Below, piece by piece: positions 9,407-18,633 of a DNA stretch of 64,000 bases; positions within the stretch are counted from its first letter, which is position 1; each line of letters starts with the position of its first letter. The position numbers were made by a program, and so were the translations under genes. Origin of the DNA: Sphaerotilus microaerophilus (lineage in GTDB: Bacteria; Pseudomonadota; Gammaproteobacteria; Burkholderiales; Burkholderiaceae_C); the NCBI RefSeq assembly GCF_023734135.1, contig NZ_AP025730.1:1860001-1924000 (forward strand), written 5' to 3'. The notes under the pieces are model-generated. The model ran no database searches and was not told the origin of the DNA. It worked only from the letters and a program-made list of their open reading frames with translations.

Positions 9407-10339
9407 CTACGCGGGCGCGCCGACCTGCGCCGCCTCGGCCAGGCGGGTGCGCCCCAGCGCCAGCAGCTCGTCCAGGAAGGTGCGGATCGCGCGGGTCTGG
9501 TAGCGGTCGGGCATGTGCAGCACCACCATGTGGGTGCCGAAGATCGACAGCCGCCAATCGGTCAGCAGCAGGCCGAGCCGGCCGGCGGCCACGTCGGCGG
9601 CCACCACGTAGTCGGGCAGCAGCTCGATGCCCAGCCCGGCGTCCACCGCCTGGTGCAGGAACTGGAAGTTCTCTGACGTCAGCGTCGGCTCCAGCGCCAC
9701 CTCGCGGCGCTCGCTGCCGCGGTAGGCCGCCAGCCGCAGGGAGCGGCCCGACACCCCGGCGGTGAGCACCGGTGCCTGGCTCAGCGCCTCGGGCTCCAGC
9801 GCCATGGGGTTGGCCGCGATCCAATGGGGCGCGGCGCAGGCCACGTGCCGCACCGGGCCGAGCGTGTGCGCCACCAGCGTGGGTGGCGGCTCGCTCATCA
9901 CCCGCACCGCCAGGTCCACCTCGTCGCGCAGCAGGTCGTCGACGCGGTTGTCGAACAGCACGTCCAGCACGATGCCCGGGTGGCGACGCTTGAAGTCGAT
10001 CAGCCAGGGCGCCAGCACCACCTGGCCGAAGCCGGTCGGTACGCCCAGGCGCACGCGGCCGTGCAGACCCTGGCCGAGACTGGCCAGCGCCTCCTGCGCG
10101 GCCGTCAGCTCACCCTGGATCGCCCGGCCGTGCTGCAGCAGCCGCAGCCCCGCCTCGGTGGGCTCGACCCGCCGCGTGGTGCGCCGCACCAGCTGCATGC
10201 CCACCGCGCGCTCCAGCTGGTTGAGGTGGTAGCTCACGTTGGCGCGCGTCATCTTGAGCTTGCGCGCGGCCTGGCTGAGGTTGCCGGCGTCCAGGATGTC
10301 GACCAGCAAGGTCAGGGCGGAGGCGTCCAGCGGCGTCAT
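9407..10339 (-). CDS. LysR-family transcriptional regulator
   Basis: This is a 310-residue LysR protein. The N-terminal helix-turn-helix (DAGNLSQAARKLKMTRANVSYHLNQLERAVGMQLVRR) is followed by a two-lobed effector domain resembling that of CrgA/DhcR-like regulators (VRLGVPTGFGQVVLAPWL). The ATG at 10339 gives the canonical LysR N-terminus. The gene diverges from a FadB-type enzyme across a 124-base gap that holds four GTCAAA-like half-sites, so it is the probable regulator of that gene and of itself. Confidence 0.88.
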   Translation of the reverse strand: MTPLDASALTLLVDILDAGNLSQAARKLKMTRANVSYHLNQLERAVGMQLVRRTTRRVEPTEAGLRLLQHGRAIQGELTAAQEALASLGQGLHGRVRLGVPTGFGQVVLAPWLIDFKRRHPGIVLDVLFDNRVDDLLRDEVDLAVRVMSEPPPTLVAHTLGPVRHVACAAPHWIAANPMALEPEALSQAPVLTAGVSGRSLRLAAYRGSERREVALEPTLTSENFQFLHQAVDAGLGIELLPDYVVAADVAAGRLGLLLTDWRLSIFGTHMVVLHMPDRYQTRAIRTFLDELLALGRTRLAEAAQVGAPA

Positions 10340-10350
10340 GGGGTGGAGTC

Positions 10351-10400
10351 TGTCAAATGGTGTTTGACGGATTGTCAATGTTTGCTGGAATTGTCAAACA
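10351..10400. promoter_or_regulatory. Cluster of GTCAAA/TTTGAC half-sites in the LysR-fadB divergent promoter
   Basis: Within 50 bases there are four related half-sites: GTCAAA (10352), TTTGAC (10363), GTCAAT (10374) and GTCAAA (10393). Pairs form the palindromes GTCAAATGGTGTTTGAC and TTGACGGATTGTCAA. The array sits immediately upstream of the LysR start and is the AT-richest stretch locally. It fits a LysR tetramer site, although the T-N11-A rule is met only loosely. Confidence 0.55.
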
Positions 10401-10463
10401 GGCTGAGACGCTGAACAATCCCGCCCACCGCCGGAAACCGGCTGCAGGAGACAAGGGAACCCG

Positions 10464-12593
10464 ATGAGCCACCGCACCCAGCCCAACTACGAACTGCAAG
10501 GCGCCGCTGCTGACGGTGCGGCCGACGTCGCCGTCGTCACCCTGTCCAACCCGCCGGTCAACGGCCTGGGCCTGGCGCTGCGCCGGCAGATTCACGCCGC
10601 CGTCACGGCCGCGCAGGCCGACGACCAGGTGCGCGCCATCGTGCTGATCGGCAGCGACAAGGCCTTTTCCGGCGGGGCGGACATCCGCGAGCTGGGCACG
10701 CCCGCGCAGCTGACCGAGCCGCTGCTGCGCGACGTGCTGGCAGCAGTGGAGAACAGCGCCAAGCCGGTGGTCGCGGCGATCTCGGGCGTCTGCCTGGGCG
10801 GCGGCCTGGAGCTGGCGCTGGCCTGCCAGCACCGCGTCGCGCTGGCCACGGCTCAGCTTGGACTGCCCGAGGTCAAGCTCGGCCTGATCCCCGGCTCCGG
10901 CGGCACCCAGCGCCTGCCCCGCCTGCTGCCGCTGGCGCAGGCGGCGGACCTGGTGCTGTCGGGCCGCAGCGTCTCGGCGCTTTCGCTGGCCGGCACGGCG
11001 CTGCTCGACCAGGTGGTGGATGGCGCTCAGGCCGATCGCGCCGCCCTGCTGGCCGCGGCGGTGGCCTTCGCGCAGCAGCTGCCTGCGGGGGGCTCGCCGC
11101 GCACCCGCGACCGCGCGCTGCTGGGCAGCGATGCCGACCTGGCCGATGCGCGCGCCGGGGTCGCCAAGCAGAAGCTGCTGGATGCGCCGCGTGCGGCGCT
11201 GCAGGCGCTCGAAGGCGCACTCAGCGGAGATTTCGACGCCGGGCTGCAGCGTGAGCGCGAGCTCTTCCTGGCGCTGCAGGCCGGGCCGCAGTCGCGCGCG
11301 CTGCGCCACCTCTTCCAGGCCGAGCGGCTGGCCGCCAAGGTCGCCGACCTGCCTGGCGACACTCCCACGCGCGCCGTGCGCCGCGTCGGCGTGGTCGGCG
11401 CTGGCACGATGGGCACCGGCATCGCGTTGAACTTCATCGCCATCGGCCTGCCGGTGGTGCTGGTCGAGGCCAAGGACGAGGCGCTGCAGCGTGGCCTGGC
11501 CACGCTGAAGAAGCACGACGAGGACGGCCTGAAGAAGGGCCGCTTCACCGCCGAGCAGGTGGCCCAGCGCGCCACGCTGGTCACCGCGTCGACCGACTAC
11601 GCCGCCTTTGCCGACTGCGACCTGGTGATCGAGGCGGTGTTCGAGGACATGGCGGTCAAGCACAGCGTGTTCCGCCAGCTCGACGCGGTCTGCAAGCCCG
11701 GCGCGATCCTGGCCAGCAACACCTCGACGCTGGACGTGGGCGAGATCGCGGCGGTGACGGCGCGCCCGGCCGACGTGGTGGGCCTGCACTTCTTCAGCCC
11801 GGCCCACATCATGAAGCTGCTGGAGATCGTGCGCGTGAAGACGCCGGTGCCCACCGCGCCGGAGGTGCTGGCCACCGCGCTGGAGGTCGCCAGGCAGATC
11901 GGCAAGAAGCCGGTGGTCAGCGGCGTGTGCGACGGCTTCATCGGCAACCGCATGCTGGCGGGCTACTTTGCCCAGGCCAACCAGGCGGTGCTCGAAGGCG
12001 CCGAGCCGACCGCGGTGGACCGCGCCATCGAGGGCTTTGGCCTGGCGATGGGGCCGCTGCGCATGAACGACCTGGCCGGCATCGACATCGGCTGGGCCTC
12101 GCGCCGTCGCCGCAGCGCCCAGCAGGGCCGCGACGTGACGCTGCTGGCCGACCGCATTGCCGAGACCGGCCGCTTCGGCCAGAAGACCGGCAGCGGCTGG
12201 TACCGCTACGAGGCCGGCAACCGCACGCCGCAGCCCGAGCCGCAGACGGAGGCCGTGATCGCCGCCTACCGCCAGGCCAAGGGCGTGACGGCGCGCGCGG
12301 TGGGCGCCGAGGAGGTCGTCGAACGCTGCATCTACGCGCTGGTGGCCGAGGGCGCGCGCATCCTGGACGAGGGCATCGCCCAGCGCGCCAGCGACATCGA
12401 CGTGGTTTACACCGCCGGCTACGGCTTCCCGGCCTGGCGCGGCGGGCCGATGGCCTACGCGCAGGAGGTCGGCTGGGCGAAGGTGGTGGCGCGCATGGGT
12501 GACTTTGCCGCCCAGGCGCAGGCGGTGGGTGACGTGCATGCCGCGGCGTTCTGGACGCCGTCGCCCTGGCTGCAGCAGCAGGCGGCGGCCTGA
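10464..12593 (+). CDS. Bifunctional enoyl-CoA hydratase / 3-hydroxyacyl-CoA dehydrogenase
   Basis: This 709-residue fatty-acid beta-oxidation enzyme hydrates enoyl-CoA and then oxidises 3-hydroxyacyl-CoA with NAD+. The crotonase half (about 1-200) has the oxyanion-hole region FSGGADIRELG and GGGLELALACQHRVA with the acidic pair in LGLPEVKLGLIPGSGGTQRL. The dehydrogenase half starts at VGVVGAGTMGTGIAL near residue 310. It contains FFSPAHIMKLLEIV and the catalytic SNTSTLDV region, then two C-terminal helical domains. A good AGGAGA ribosome site lies upstream of the ATG. No thiolase subunit follows, unlike fadBA operons, so the substrate may be a non-classical acyl-CoA. Confidence 0.92.
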   Translation: MSHRTQPNYELQGAAADGAADVAVVTLSNPPVNGLGLALRRQIHAAVTAAQADDQVRAIVLIGSDKAFSGGADIRELGTPAQLTEPLLRDVLAAVENSAKPVVAAISGVCLGGGLELALACQHRVALATAQLGLPEVKLGLIPGSGGTQRLPRLLPLAQAADLVLSGRSVSALSLAGTALLDQVVDGAQADRAALLAAAVAFAQQLPAGGSPRTRDRALLGSDADLADARAGVAKQKLLDAPRAALQALEGALSGDFDAGLQRERELFLALQAGPQSRALRHLFQAERLAAKVADLPGDTPTRAVRRVGVVGAGTMGTGIALNFIAIGLPVVLVEAKDEALQRGLATLKKHDEDGLKKGRFTAEQVAQRATLVTASTDYAAFADCDLVIEAVFEDMAVKHSVFRQLDAVCKPGAILASNTSTLDVGEIAAVTARPADVVGLHFFSPAHIMKLLEIVRVKTPVPTAPEVLATALEVARQIGKKPVVSGVCDGFIGNRMLAGYFAQANQAVLEGAEPTAVDRAIEGFGLAMGPLRMNDLAGIDIGWASRRRRSAQQGRDVTLLADRIAETGRFGQKTGSGWYRYEAGNRTPQPEPQTEAVIAAYRQAKGVTARAVGAEEVVERCIYALVAEGARILDEGIAQRASDIDVVYTAGYGFPAWRGGPMAYAQEVGWAKVVARMGDFAAQAQAVGDVHAAAFWTPSPWLQQQAAA

Positions 12594-12627
12594 ACAACAG
12601 CCCGGCGCGCCGTCGCGTGCCCGTCGT

Positions 12628-13446
12628 TCAGCGATCTGCTGCGCGGGCAGAGGATGCGGTCAGGCGGCCGGTGCGCTGCTCATCGGGCGTGACGCCGGTC
12701 ATGCGGTGGAACATCGCGATGAAGGCCGAGGCGCTGGCGTAGCCCAGGTCCAGGGCGATGGTCTCGACCTTCTCGCCCGCCTCCAGCCGGGGCAGAGCGG
12801 CCACCACGCGCAGGCGCTGGCGCCATTCGGCGAAGGTCATGCCCAGGTCACGCTGGCAGCGGCGGCTGAGCGTGCGCTCGGTGCTGTGGTGCTGCGCGGC
12901 AAGTTTGGCAAGCGCCCGGCTGTCGCCGGGGTGGGCCTGCAGCGCCTGCAGCAGCGCGCCCAGCACCGGGTCGTCCGAGCGCGGCAGGTAGCTGCCCACG
13001 CAGCGGGCGTGCGCGAGCTGGTCGACCAGCACTTGCAGCAGGCGCTGCGCATCGGGGCTGTGCGGCAGCGCGGGCGGCTCGGCGCGCAGGTGCTCCAGCA
13101 CGGCGCGCGCCAGCGGGCTGACCGCCAGCGCGCAGGTCGTGACCGGCAGCGCCGCGCAGAGCTCGGCGCTCACGTAGAGCGAGCTGAACAGCGTCTCGCG
13201 CCGGTTCAGGCCGCGGTGCTCCACCCCCGGCGGCAGCCAGATGCCGAACTGCGGCGGCGCCAGGTAGTGCTCTTCGGCCAGCTCCACCTCCATCACGCCG
13301 CTGAAGGCGTAGACGAACTCGCCCCAGGCGTGGCGGTGCGTCGGGTAGGTGGCCTGGGCCGGCATCTGCTCGGCACGGAAGACGATCGGCGCGGGCAGCG
13401 CATCCCGATAGGGCGGCTGGTGCAGCGTGGGGGCGTTGCGAGGCAT
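12628..13446 (-). CDS. AraC-family transcriptional regulator with cupin sensor
   Basis: The protein has 272 residues. The N-terminal cupin (PTHRHAWGEFVYAFSGVMEVEL) is followed by a C-terminal double helix-turn-helix (LAAQHHSTERTLSRRCQRDLGMTFAEWRQRLR ... ALDLGYASASAFIAMFHRMTGVTP). This layout matches regulators such as NimR/YdhB that control a neighbouring exporter. It diverges from an EamA-type transporter across 108 bases, which is its likely target. Confidence 0.88.
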   Translation of the reverse strand: MPRNAPTLHQPPYRDALPAPIVFRAEQMPAQATYPTHRHAWGEFVYAFSGVMEVELAEEHYLAPPQFGIWLPPGVEHRGLNRRETLFSSLYVSAELCAALPVTTCALAVSPLARAVLEHLRAEPPALPHSPDAQRLLQVLVDQLAHARCVGSYLPRSDDPVLGALLQALQAHPGDSRALAKLAAQHHSTERTLSRRCQRDLGMTFAEWRQRLRVVAALPRLEAGEKVETIALDLGYASASAFIAMFHRMTGVTPDEQRTGRLTASSARAADR

Positions 13447-13470
13447 GGGGTTGTCGGGTTGCAGCGATCG

Positions 13471-13516
13471 ATTGTCCGGAATTCGCTATCTCGATGAAAC
13501 AAGCCATCGGGACAAT
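13471..13516. promoter_or_regulatory. Wide inverted repeat in the araC-eamA gap
   Basis: ATTGTCC at 13471 and GGACAAT at 13510 are exact inverted copies separated by 32 bases in the divergent promoter. They could be paired regulator half-sites. The short length means chance occurrence is possible. Confidence 0.3.
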
Positions 13517-13554
13517 GCGGGCGTCGCCACCACCCCGCCCGAACGAGCCCCCCA

Positions 13555-14490
13555 ATGGACCAACGCCTCGCCCTCGATGGCCGCGCCACCGGCCTGATGA
13601 CGCTGCTGTGCGTCGTCTGGAGCCTGCAGCAGATCTCGCTCAAGGCCGCGGCGCCCGATGTGGGCCCGATGCTGATGGTCGGGCTGCGCTCGGGCATCGC
13701 CGCGCTGCTGGTGGTCGCGCTGATGCGCTGGCGGGGCGAGCCGCTGCGGCTGACCCCCGGCGGCTGGCGCGCCGGCCTGGTGGTGGGCGCGCTGTTCGCC
13801 TTCGAGTACCTGCTGGTGGCGCAGGCGCTGCTGCTCGCGCACGCTTCGCATGTGGTGGTGTTCCTCTACACGGCGCCGATCTTCGCGGCGCTCGGCCTGC
13901 ACGCGCGGCTGCCGGCCGAGCGGCTGCACTGGAGCCAGTGGCTGGGTATCGGCATCGCCTTCTTCGGCATCGCGGTGGCCTTCCTGGGCCGCGGCGCAGC
14001 CGTTGGCGCTGCTCACCGGGATGGGGCGGTCCTGCTGGGCGATACGCTGGCGCTGCTGGCCGGGGTGTCCTGGGGCGCGACCACGGTGACGATCCGCTGC
14101 ACGGTGCTGGCCCGGGTGCCGGCCACCGAGTCGCTGCTCTACCAGCTGGTGTGTGCCTGTGTGCTGCTGCTGCCGGCGGCACTGCTGTTCGGCCAAGGGC
14201 ATTTCGCGGCCACGCCCGACGCCTGGAGCCACCTGGCGTTTCAGAGCGTGGTGGTGTCCTTCGCCAGCTTCCTCGCCTGGTTCTGGCTGCTGCGCCACTA
14301 CCTGGCGTCGCGCCTGGGCGTGTTCTCGTTCCTGACGCCGGTGTTCGGCGTGCTGCTGGGGATCTGGCTGCTCGGCGAGCCGGTGGAAGCTGGCTTTGTG
14401 GCGGGCAGCGCGCTGGTGCTGGGCGGCATCGTGCTGGTCAGCGGCTCGGGCTGGCTGCGGCTGGCGGTGGGCCGGGCCAGGGCCGCCTGA
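13555..14490 (+). CDS. EamA/DMT-family inner-membrane transporter
   Basis: This 311-residue protein is almost entirely hydrophobic, with about ten predicted membrane segments in two EamA repeats. The first half contains VVWSLQQISLKAAAPDVGPMLMVGLRS and the second ALLAGVSWGATTVTIRC. Family members export amino acids, metabolites or drugs; the substrate here is unknown. The divergent AraC gene is the probable regulator. The gene converges on the binding-protein gene with only 8 bases between stops. Confidence 0.88.
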   Translation: MDQRLALDGRATGLMTLLCVVWSLQQISLKAAAPDVGPMLMVGLRSGIAALLVVALMRWRGEPLRLTPGGWRAGLVVGALFAFEYLLVAQALLLAHASHVVVFLYTAPIFAALGLHARLPAERLHWSQWLGIGIAFFGIAVAFLGRGAAVGAAHRDGAVLLGDTLALLAGVSWGATTVTIRCTVLARVPATESLLYQLVCACVLLLPAALLFGQGHFAATPDAWSHLAFQSVVVSFASFLAWFWLLRHYLASRLGVFSFLTPVFGVLLGIWLLGEPVEAGFVAGSALVLGGIVLVSGSGWLRLAVGRARAA

Positions 14491-14498
14491 ACGCCCGA

Positions 14499-15617
14499 TC
14501 AGATGCGCACGTAGCGCCCGTCGCGGATCTCGGTGAAGAAGACCTTGCGCGGCGTGTCCCCGTTGGCGTCGAAGGTGATGGTCTGCTGCAGCCCGGGGTA
14601 GGGGCCGCTGCGCAGGGCGGCGTCCTTCATCGACTCGCCCGACTTGCGGTTCTTCAGTGCGGTGAGCACCACCGTGGCGGCGTCGTAGGCCGACACCGAG
14701 CTGTAGCCCGGCTTGCGCTGGAAGCGCTTGAAGTAGGCCTCGGAGAACTCCTTGAAGCGCGGCGTCGTGTCGTCGCGGTCGAAGTTCTGCACGATCAGCA
14801 GGCCCTCGACCACCTGGCCACCCAGCTCGATCAGCTGCTCGGTGGCCGCCCATTCGGACGCGCCGATGGGCAGGCTCGGCGCCTGCTTGCGGGCCTGCTG
14901 GGCCAGCCTGGCCACATCGAGCGCACCGGAGACGAAGAACAGGCTGTCGGGCTGGCTGGCCAGCATCTTGCCCACCACGCCAGCGAAGTCCGCATCGGCG
15001 GCCGATTCATAGGGCACCTCGGCGGCCAGCTTCTGGCCGGTGGCGGTCACGGCCGTGCGGAACTCTTTCAGCCAGGACTCCGTGAAGTTGCGGTTGCGCG
15101 TGTCGTAGGCCACCGCGATGGCCTTCTGGCCGCGGCCGAGCATCACCTTGGCGTAGTCGCTGGCGTTGTCGCGCGTGGTGCGGTTGATGCGGAAGAGGTT
15201 GTCGTCCTTGCCGTAGAAGTCCATCGAGGTGATGGTGGGGCTGACCTGGAAGATGCCGGCCGCGCCCGTGATGGGCACGATCACCTTGGCCATGCCGCTG
15301 GTGAAGGGGCCGATCACCGCCTCCGCCTTGGCCTCCACGAGCTCCCTGGCCGACTTGGCGGCGGTGCCGGCGTTCTGCGCGTCGTCACGCTGGATCAGTT
15401 CCACCATGCGCCCGCCGGCGCCGCCGGCGCGGTTGAACTCCTCGACGGCCAGGATCACGCCATTCAGGCCGGACTGGCCGTTGTCCGAGTTGCGGTCGGA
15501 CAGCCCGCCGATGAAGCCGAGCTGGAAGGGCTTCTGCGGGCCGCAGCCGGTGAGCGCGAGGGCGCCGAGGCTGGCCACGCCCGACAGGGTGGCACAGAGC
15601 AGGGTGCGTCGATGCAT
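14499..15617 (-). CDS. ABC-transporter periplasmic binding lipoprotein, branched-chain amino-acid type
   Basis: This is a 372-residue LivJ/PBP1-type receptor. It starts with a signal peptide and lipobox (MHRRTLLCATLSGVASLGALALTGC), with the Cys at about residue 24. The binding fold follows (LGFIGGLSDRNSDNGQSGLNGVILAVEEFNRAGG ... VIGPFTSGMAKVIVPI ... VSPTITSMDFYGKDDNLFRINRT). No permease or ATPase gene is adjacent, so it may be an orphan receptor. The next gene, divergent from it, is a sensor kinase with a large periplasmic domain, and the pair could sense one ligand together (inference). Confidence 0.85.
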   Translation of the reverse strand: MHRRTLLCATLSGVASLGALALTGCGPQKPFQLGFIGGLSDRNSDNGQSGLNGVILAVEEFNRAGGAGGRMVELIQRDDAQNAGTAAKSARELVEAKAEAVIGPFTSGMAKVIVPITGAAGIFQVSPTITSMDFYGKDDNLFRINRTTRDNASDYAKVMLGRGQKAIAVAYDTRNRNFTESWLKEFRTAVTATGQKLAAEVPYESAADADFAGVVGKMLASQPDSLFFVSGALDVARLAQQARKQAPSLPIGASEWAATEQLIELGGQVVEGLLIVQNFDRDDTTPRFKEFSEAYFKRFQRKPGYSSVSAYDAATVVLTALKNRKSGESMKDAALRSGPYPGLQQTITFDANGDTPRKVFFTEIRDGRYVRI

Positions 15618-15758
15618 GGAGGTGTGTCCTTTGGCTTGCACAGGTGGGCGCGCGGGCGTGGATCGGGAGGGCTTGTCAGAGCGCTTGCGCCGCCGCGGCG
15701 CAGCGATGTTAAGTAGTACGCTCAGCGGCCGATAAGCCCAGGAGTGCCCGAAAACCCG

Positions 15759-18602
15759 ATGAATTCGACGCGTCCTGTTGCTGCTGCTTCCGTTCTAGCG
15801 TCGAAGCTGGCGATTTCTCGCCTCGGCCGCTGGCGCCAGGCCTGGAATGGCTCGCTGCGCTTTCGGCTGATGGCGCTCGGGCTGATGCCGCTGGTGGGCG
15901 CATTTCCCTTCGTCATCGCGGTGCTGGTGCTGGTGGGCGGTGAGCGTGCCAACAGCCTGCTCAGCTCGAACCTGCAGAGCAACCTCTCGGCGGCCAGCAA
16001 CTACCTCGATCAGCTCAAGACCCAGGCCGCCACCCGGGTGTCGCAGCTGGCCCGTTCCGAGCGCCTGGTGCAGCTGGTCGATGACCCGGGCAGCCGCCGG
16101 GAGCTGGACCGCCACCTGCGCACGGCCGCCGAGGGCGCTGGGCTGGACTTCCTGATCGCCGCCACCGCCGATGGCAGCGTGATCGGCTCCAGCACCAACG
16201 TCGCGCAGGGGCAGCGCATCCCCGACTCCTGGGTGATCCGCCAGGCGCGCATCGGCGTGGCCAATGCGGCCTACGAACGGTTCGAGGCCCGGCAGCTGCT
16301 GGCCTTTGCGCCGGCTTTTCCGGAGCAGGCGCGCATTGCCCTCGAAGGCAACCAGGGCGCCGAGACACGCGCACTGCTGATCAACGCCGCGGCGCACTTT
16401 CCGCTGTCGGTGCGGGTGAGCGACGTGATCCTGGTGGGCGGCGTGCTGCTCAATCGCAATTTCCCGCTCATCGAGCACATGCGCGAGGTCATCTACCCGG
16501 TGGGCAGCCTGCCCGATGACGCCGAGGGCATGACCTCCATCCACCTCGGCGGCGTCAGCGTGGCCACCAGCCGCCAGCGCCTGCAGGGGCAGCGGGCCGT
16601 GGGCACGCAGGCGGCGCCCGAGGCGGTGGAGCGGGTGATGCGTGCCGGCCAGCACTGGACCGGCCTGCTCGACGTCGGTGGCACCTCCTACATGGCCGGC
16701 TACGCCGACCTGCGCGATGGCGAGGGGCAGGTCATCGGCATGATCGGGGCCGGCTTTCCGGACACGCCGTATCAGCGCATGACCTGGGTGCTGCTGGGCA
16801 TGATCGCCGGGCTGCTGGCGCTGACCCTGCTGCTGATCTCGGTGCTGTTCCTGCGCGCCGGGCGGGAGCTGACGCAGCGGCTGGAGCGCATCGCGCAGAC
16901 CATGTCGCTGGTGCGCCAGGGCGACCGCCAGGCCCGCGTGGGCGTGCCATTGCGCGATGACGAGCTGGGGCGGCTGTCGCAGCACTTCGACGTCCTGCTC
17001 AACACCATCGAGGAGCAGGACGCCCGCCAGCGTGCCGCGCAGCAGGCGATTGCGGATGAGGCGTCGCGGCGCCGGGCGCTGTTCGAGAACGAACGCGACG
17101 GCGTGGTCATCCTGAACGCCGATGGCAGCGTGTTCGAGGCCAACCCCAAGGCGGCGCAGATGCTGGGCTGCAGCATCGACGAACTGCAGCGCAGCCGGTT
17201 GGGCGACTGGGACACGGGCTTCCGCCAGGAGCGCCTGGACCGCCTGCTCTCGCAGGGGTCCGAAGGGGCCAAGGAGGGCCTGTTCTTCGAGACGACCCAC
17301 CGCCGCTGCGACGGCAGCAGCTACGCCGCCGAGGTGTCGGTGAGCGTGGCGACCTGGGGCGAGCGGCATTTTGTCTTCCTGCTGCTGCGCGACATCTCGG
17401 AGCGCAAGGCGGTGGAGGCCGAGTTGGCGCGGTACCGCAGCGACCTGGAGCGGCTGGTGGAGCAGCGCACCGCGGAACTCAACGACCGCAGCGAGCAGCT
17501 CGATGCCATCTTCGCGCTCAGTCCGGACGGGTTTGTCTCCTTCGACGGCGAGCAGCGTGTGCGCTTTGCCAACCGCGCCTTCCTGCGTCTGTCGGGGCTG
17601 GAGATGGCGGACGTGGTGGGCATGGACGAAGTCGCCTTCTCCAGGCGGCTCCAGGCGGCCTGCCGGGAGAGTGCGCCCTTTCCGCAGGTGGCGCAGTTGC
17701 GTGCGGAGCGGCAGCGTGCCACCGAGGCGGCGTCCAGCAGCTACTTGCCCGACGAGACCCCGGGGGCGCCTCTGCCGCCAGCGCCGGCCGAACTGCGCCG
17801 CAGCTTCGAGCTGCTGCAGCCGCGCCCGCGCGTGGTGGAGGTGGGCATCCGCATGGCGCAGGCCGACAACGTCTCGCAGGTGCTGTACTTCCGCGATGTG
17901 ACGCGCGAGACCGAGGTGGACCGCATGAAGAGCGAGTTCCTCTCCACGGCCGCGCACGAGCTGCGCACGCCGATGACCAGCATCTACGGCTTCGTGAAGC
18001 TGCTGCGCATGCGCGAGTTCGACGCGCCGCGGCGCAACGACCTGCTCTCCACCATCGCCCAGCAGTCCGAGCTGATGATCACCATCATCAACCAGTTGCT
18101 GGACCTGGCCCGCATCGAGGCCCGCCGCGGGCAGGACTTCAAGTTCGAGTCCCTGGCGTTGCAGGACGTCGTCGCATCGGTCACCGCCGGCTACCAGCCC
18201 CCGGCCGGCCGGGACTCCCCGGTGATCGCCACCTGCGCGCAGCCGCTGCGCATCCGGGGGGACAGCCAGAAGCTCCAACAGGCGCTGCTGAACATCGTGG
18301 CCAACGCCTACAAGTATTCACCCGGCGGCGGTGCGGTCGAGATCGGCTACCGGCTGGGCGATCACGCGGGCATCGAGTGCCACGGGGTGGAGGTGCGCGA
18401 CCAAGGCATCGGCATGACCGAGGAGCAGCGCAGCCATGTCTGCGAGCGCTTCTACCGTGCCGACGCTTCGGGCAATATCCCGGGCACCGGCCTGGGCATG
18501 GCCATCGTCAAGGAGATCGTCGAGCTGCACCAGGGCGAGCTGGACATCACCAGCGAGCCGGGCCAGGGCACGAGCGTCACGATCTGGATCCCGGCGGCTT
18601 GA
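15759..18602 (+). CDS. Membrane sensor histidine kinase (cache-HAMP-PAS-PAS-HisKA-HATPase)
   Basis: The protein has 947 residues. A first membrane segment (LMPLVGAFPFVIAVLVLVGG) is followed by about 290 periplasmic residues of double-cache type. A second segment (WVLLGMIAGLLALTLLLISVLFL) leads to HAMP, PAS (FENERDGVVILNADGSVFEANPKAAQMLG), a coiled coil, a second PAS with a long insertion, the H-box STAAHELRTPMTSIYGFVK and the ATPase (NIVANAYKYSPGGG, VRDQGIGM, GTGLGMAIVKEIV). The ATG at 15759 is chosen because a GTG at 15744 overlaps the AGGAG ribosome site. No response regulator is adjacent. It diverges from the periplasmic binding lipoprotein. Confidence 0.87.
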   Translation: MNSTRPVAAASVLASKLAISRLGRWRQAWNGSLRFRLMALGLMPLVGAFPFVIAVLVLVGGERANSLLSSNLQSNLSAASNYLDQLKTQAATRVSQLARSERLVQLVDDPGSRRELDRHLRTAAEGAGLDFLIAATADGSVIGSSTNVAQGQRIPDSWVIRQARIGVANAAYERFEARQLLAFAPAFPEQARIALEGNQGAETRALLINAAAHFPLSVRVSDVILVGGVLLNRNFPLIEHMREVIYPVGSLPDDAEGMTSIHLGGVSVATSRQRLQGQRAVGTQAAPEAVERVMRAGQHWTGLLDVGGTSYMAGYADLRDGEGQVIGMIGAGFPDTPYQRMTWVLLGMIAGLLALTLLLISVLFLRAGRELTQRLERIAQTMSLVRQGDRQARVGVPLRDDELGRLSQHFDVLLNTIEEQDARQRAAQQAIADEASRRRALFENERDGVVILNADGSVFEANPKAAQMLGCSIDELQRSRLGDWDTGFRQERLDRLLSQGSEGAKEGLFFETTHRRCDGSSYAAEVSVSVATWGERHFVFLLLRDISERKAVEAELARYRSDLERLVEQRTAELNDRSEQLDAIFALSPDGFVSFDGEQRVRFANRAFLRLSGLEMADVVGMDEVAFSRRLQAACRESAPFPQVAQLRAERQRATEAASSSYLPDETPGAPLPPAPAELRRSFELLQPRPRVVEVGIRMAQADNVSQVLYFRDVTRETEVDRMKSEFLSTAAHELRTPMTSIYGFVKLLRMREFDAPRRNDLLSTIAQQSELMITIINQLLDLARIEARRGQDFKFESLALQDVVASVTAGYQPPAGRDSPVIATCAQPLRIRGDSQKLQQALLNIVANAYKYSPGGGAVEIGYRLGDHAGIECHGVEVRDQGIGMTEEQRSHVCERFYRADASGNIPGTGLGMAIVKEIVELHQGELDITSEPGQGTSVTIWIPAA

Positions 18603-18616
18603 GCGGCGTCTGCCGC
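18603..18616. terminator. Hairpin between convergent kinase and hydrolase genes
   Basis: GCGGC-GTCT-GCCGC directly follows the kinase stop codon. The stem is short and has no T-tract, so this is only a weak candidate for a shared terminator. Confidence 0.25.
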
Positions 18617-18633
18617 CGGCCCCGCCCTGGCTT

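Noticed and set aside
10353..12539. A 728-codon minus-strand open frame opposite the FadB-type gene
   Set aside because: The plus strand encodes all crotonase and dehydrogenase motifs. The minus frame is a His/Arg/Ala-rich shadow.
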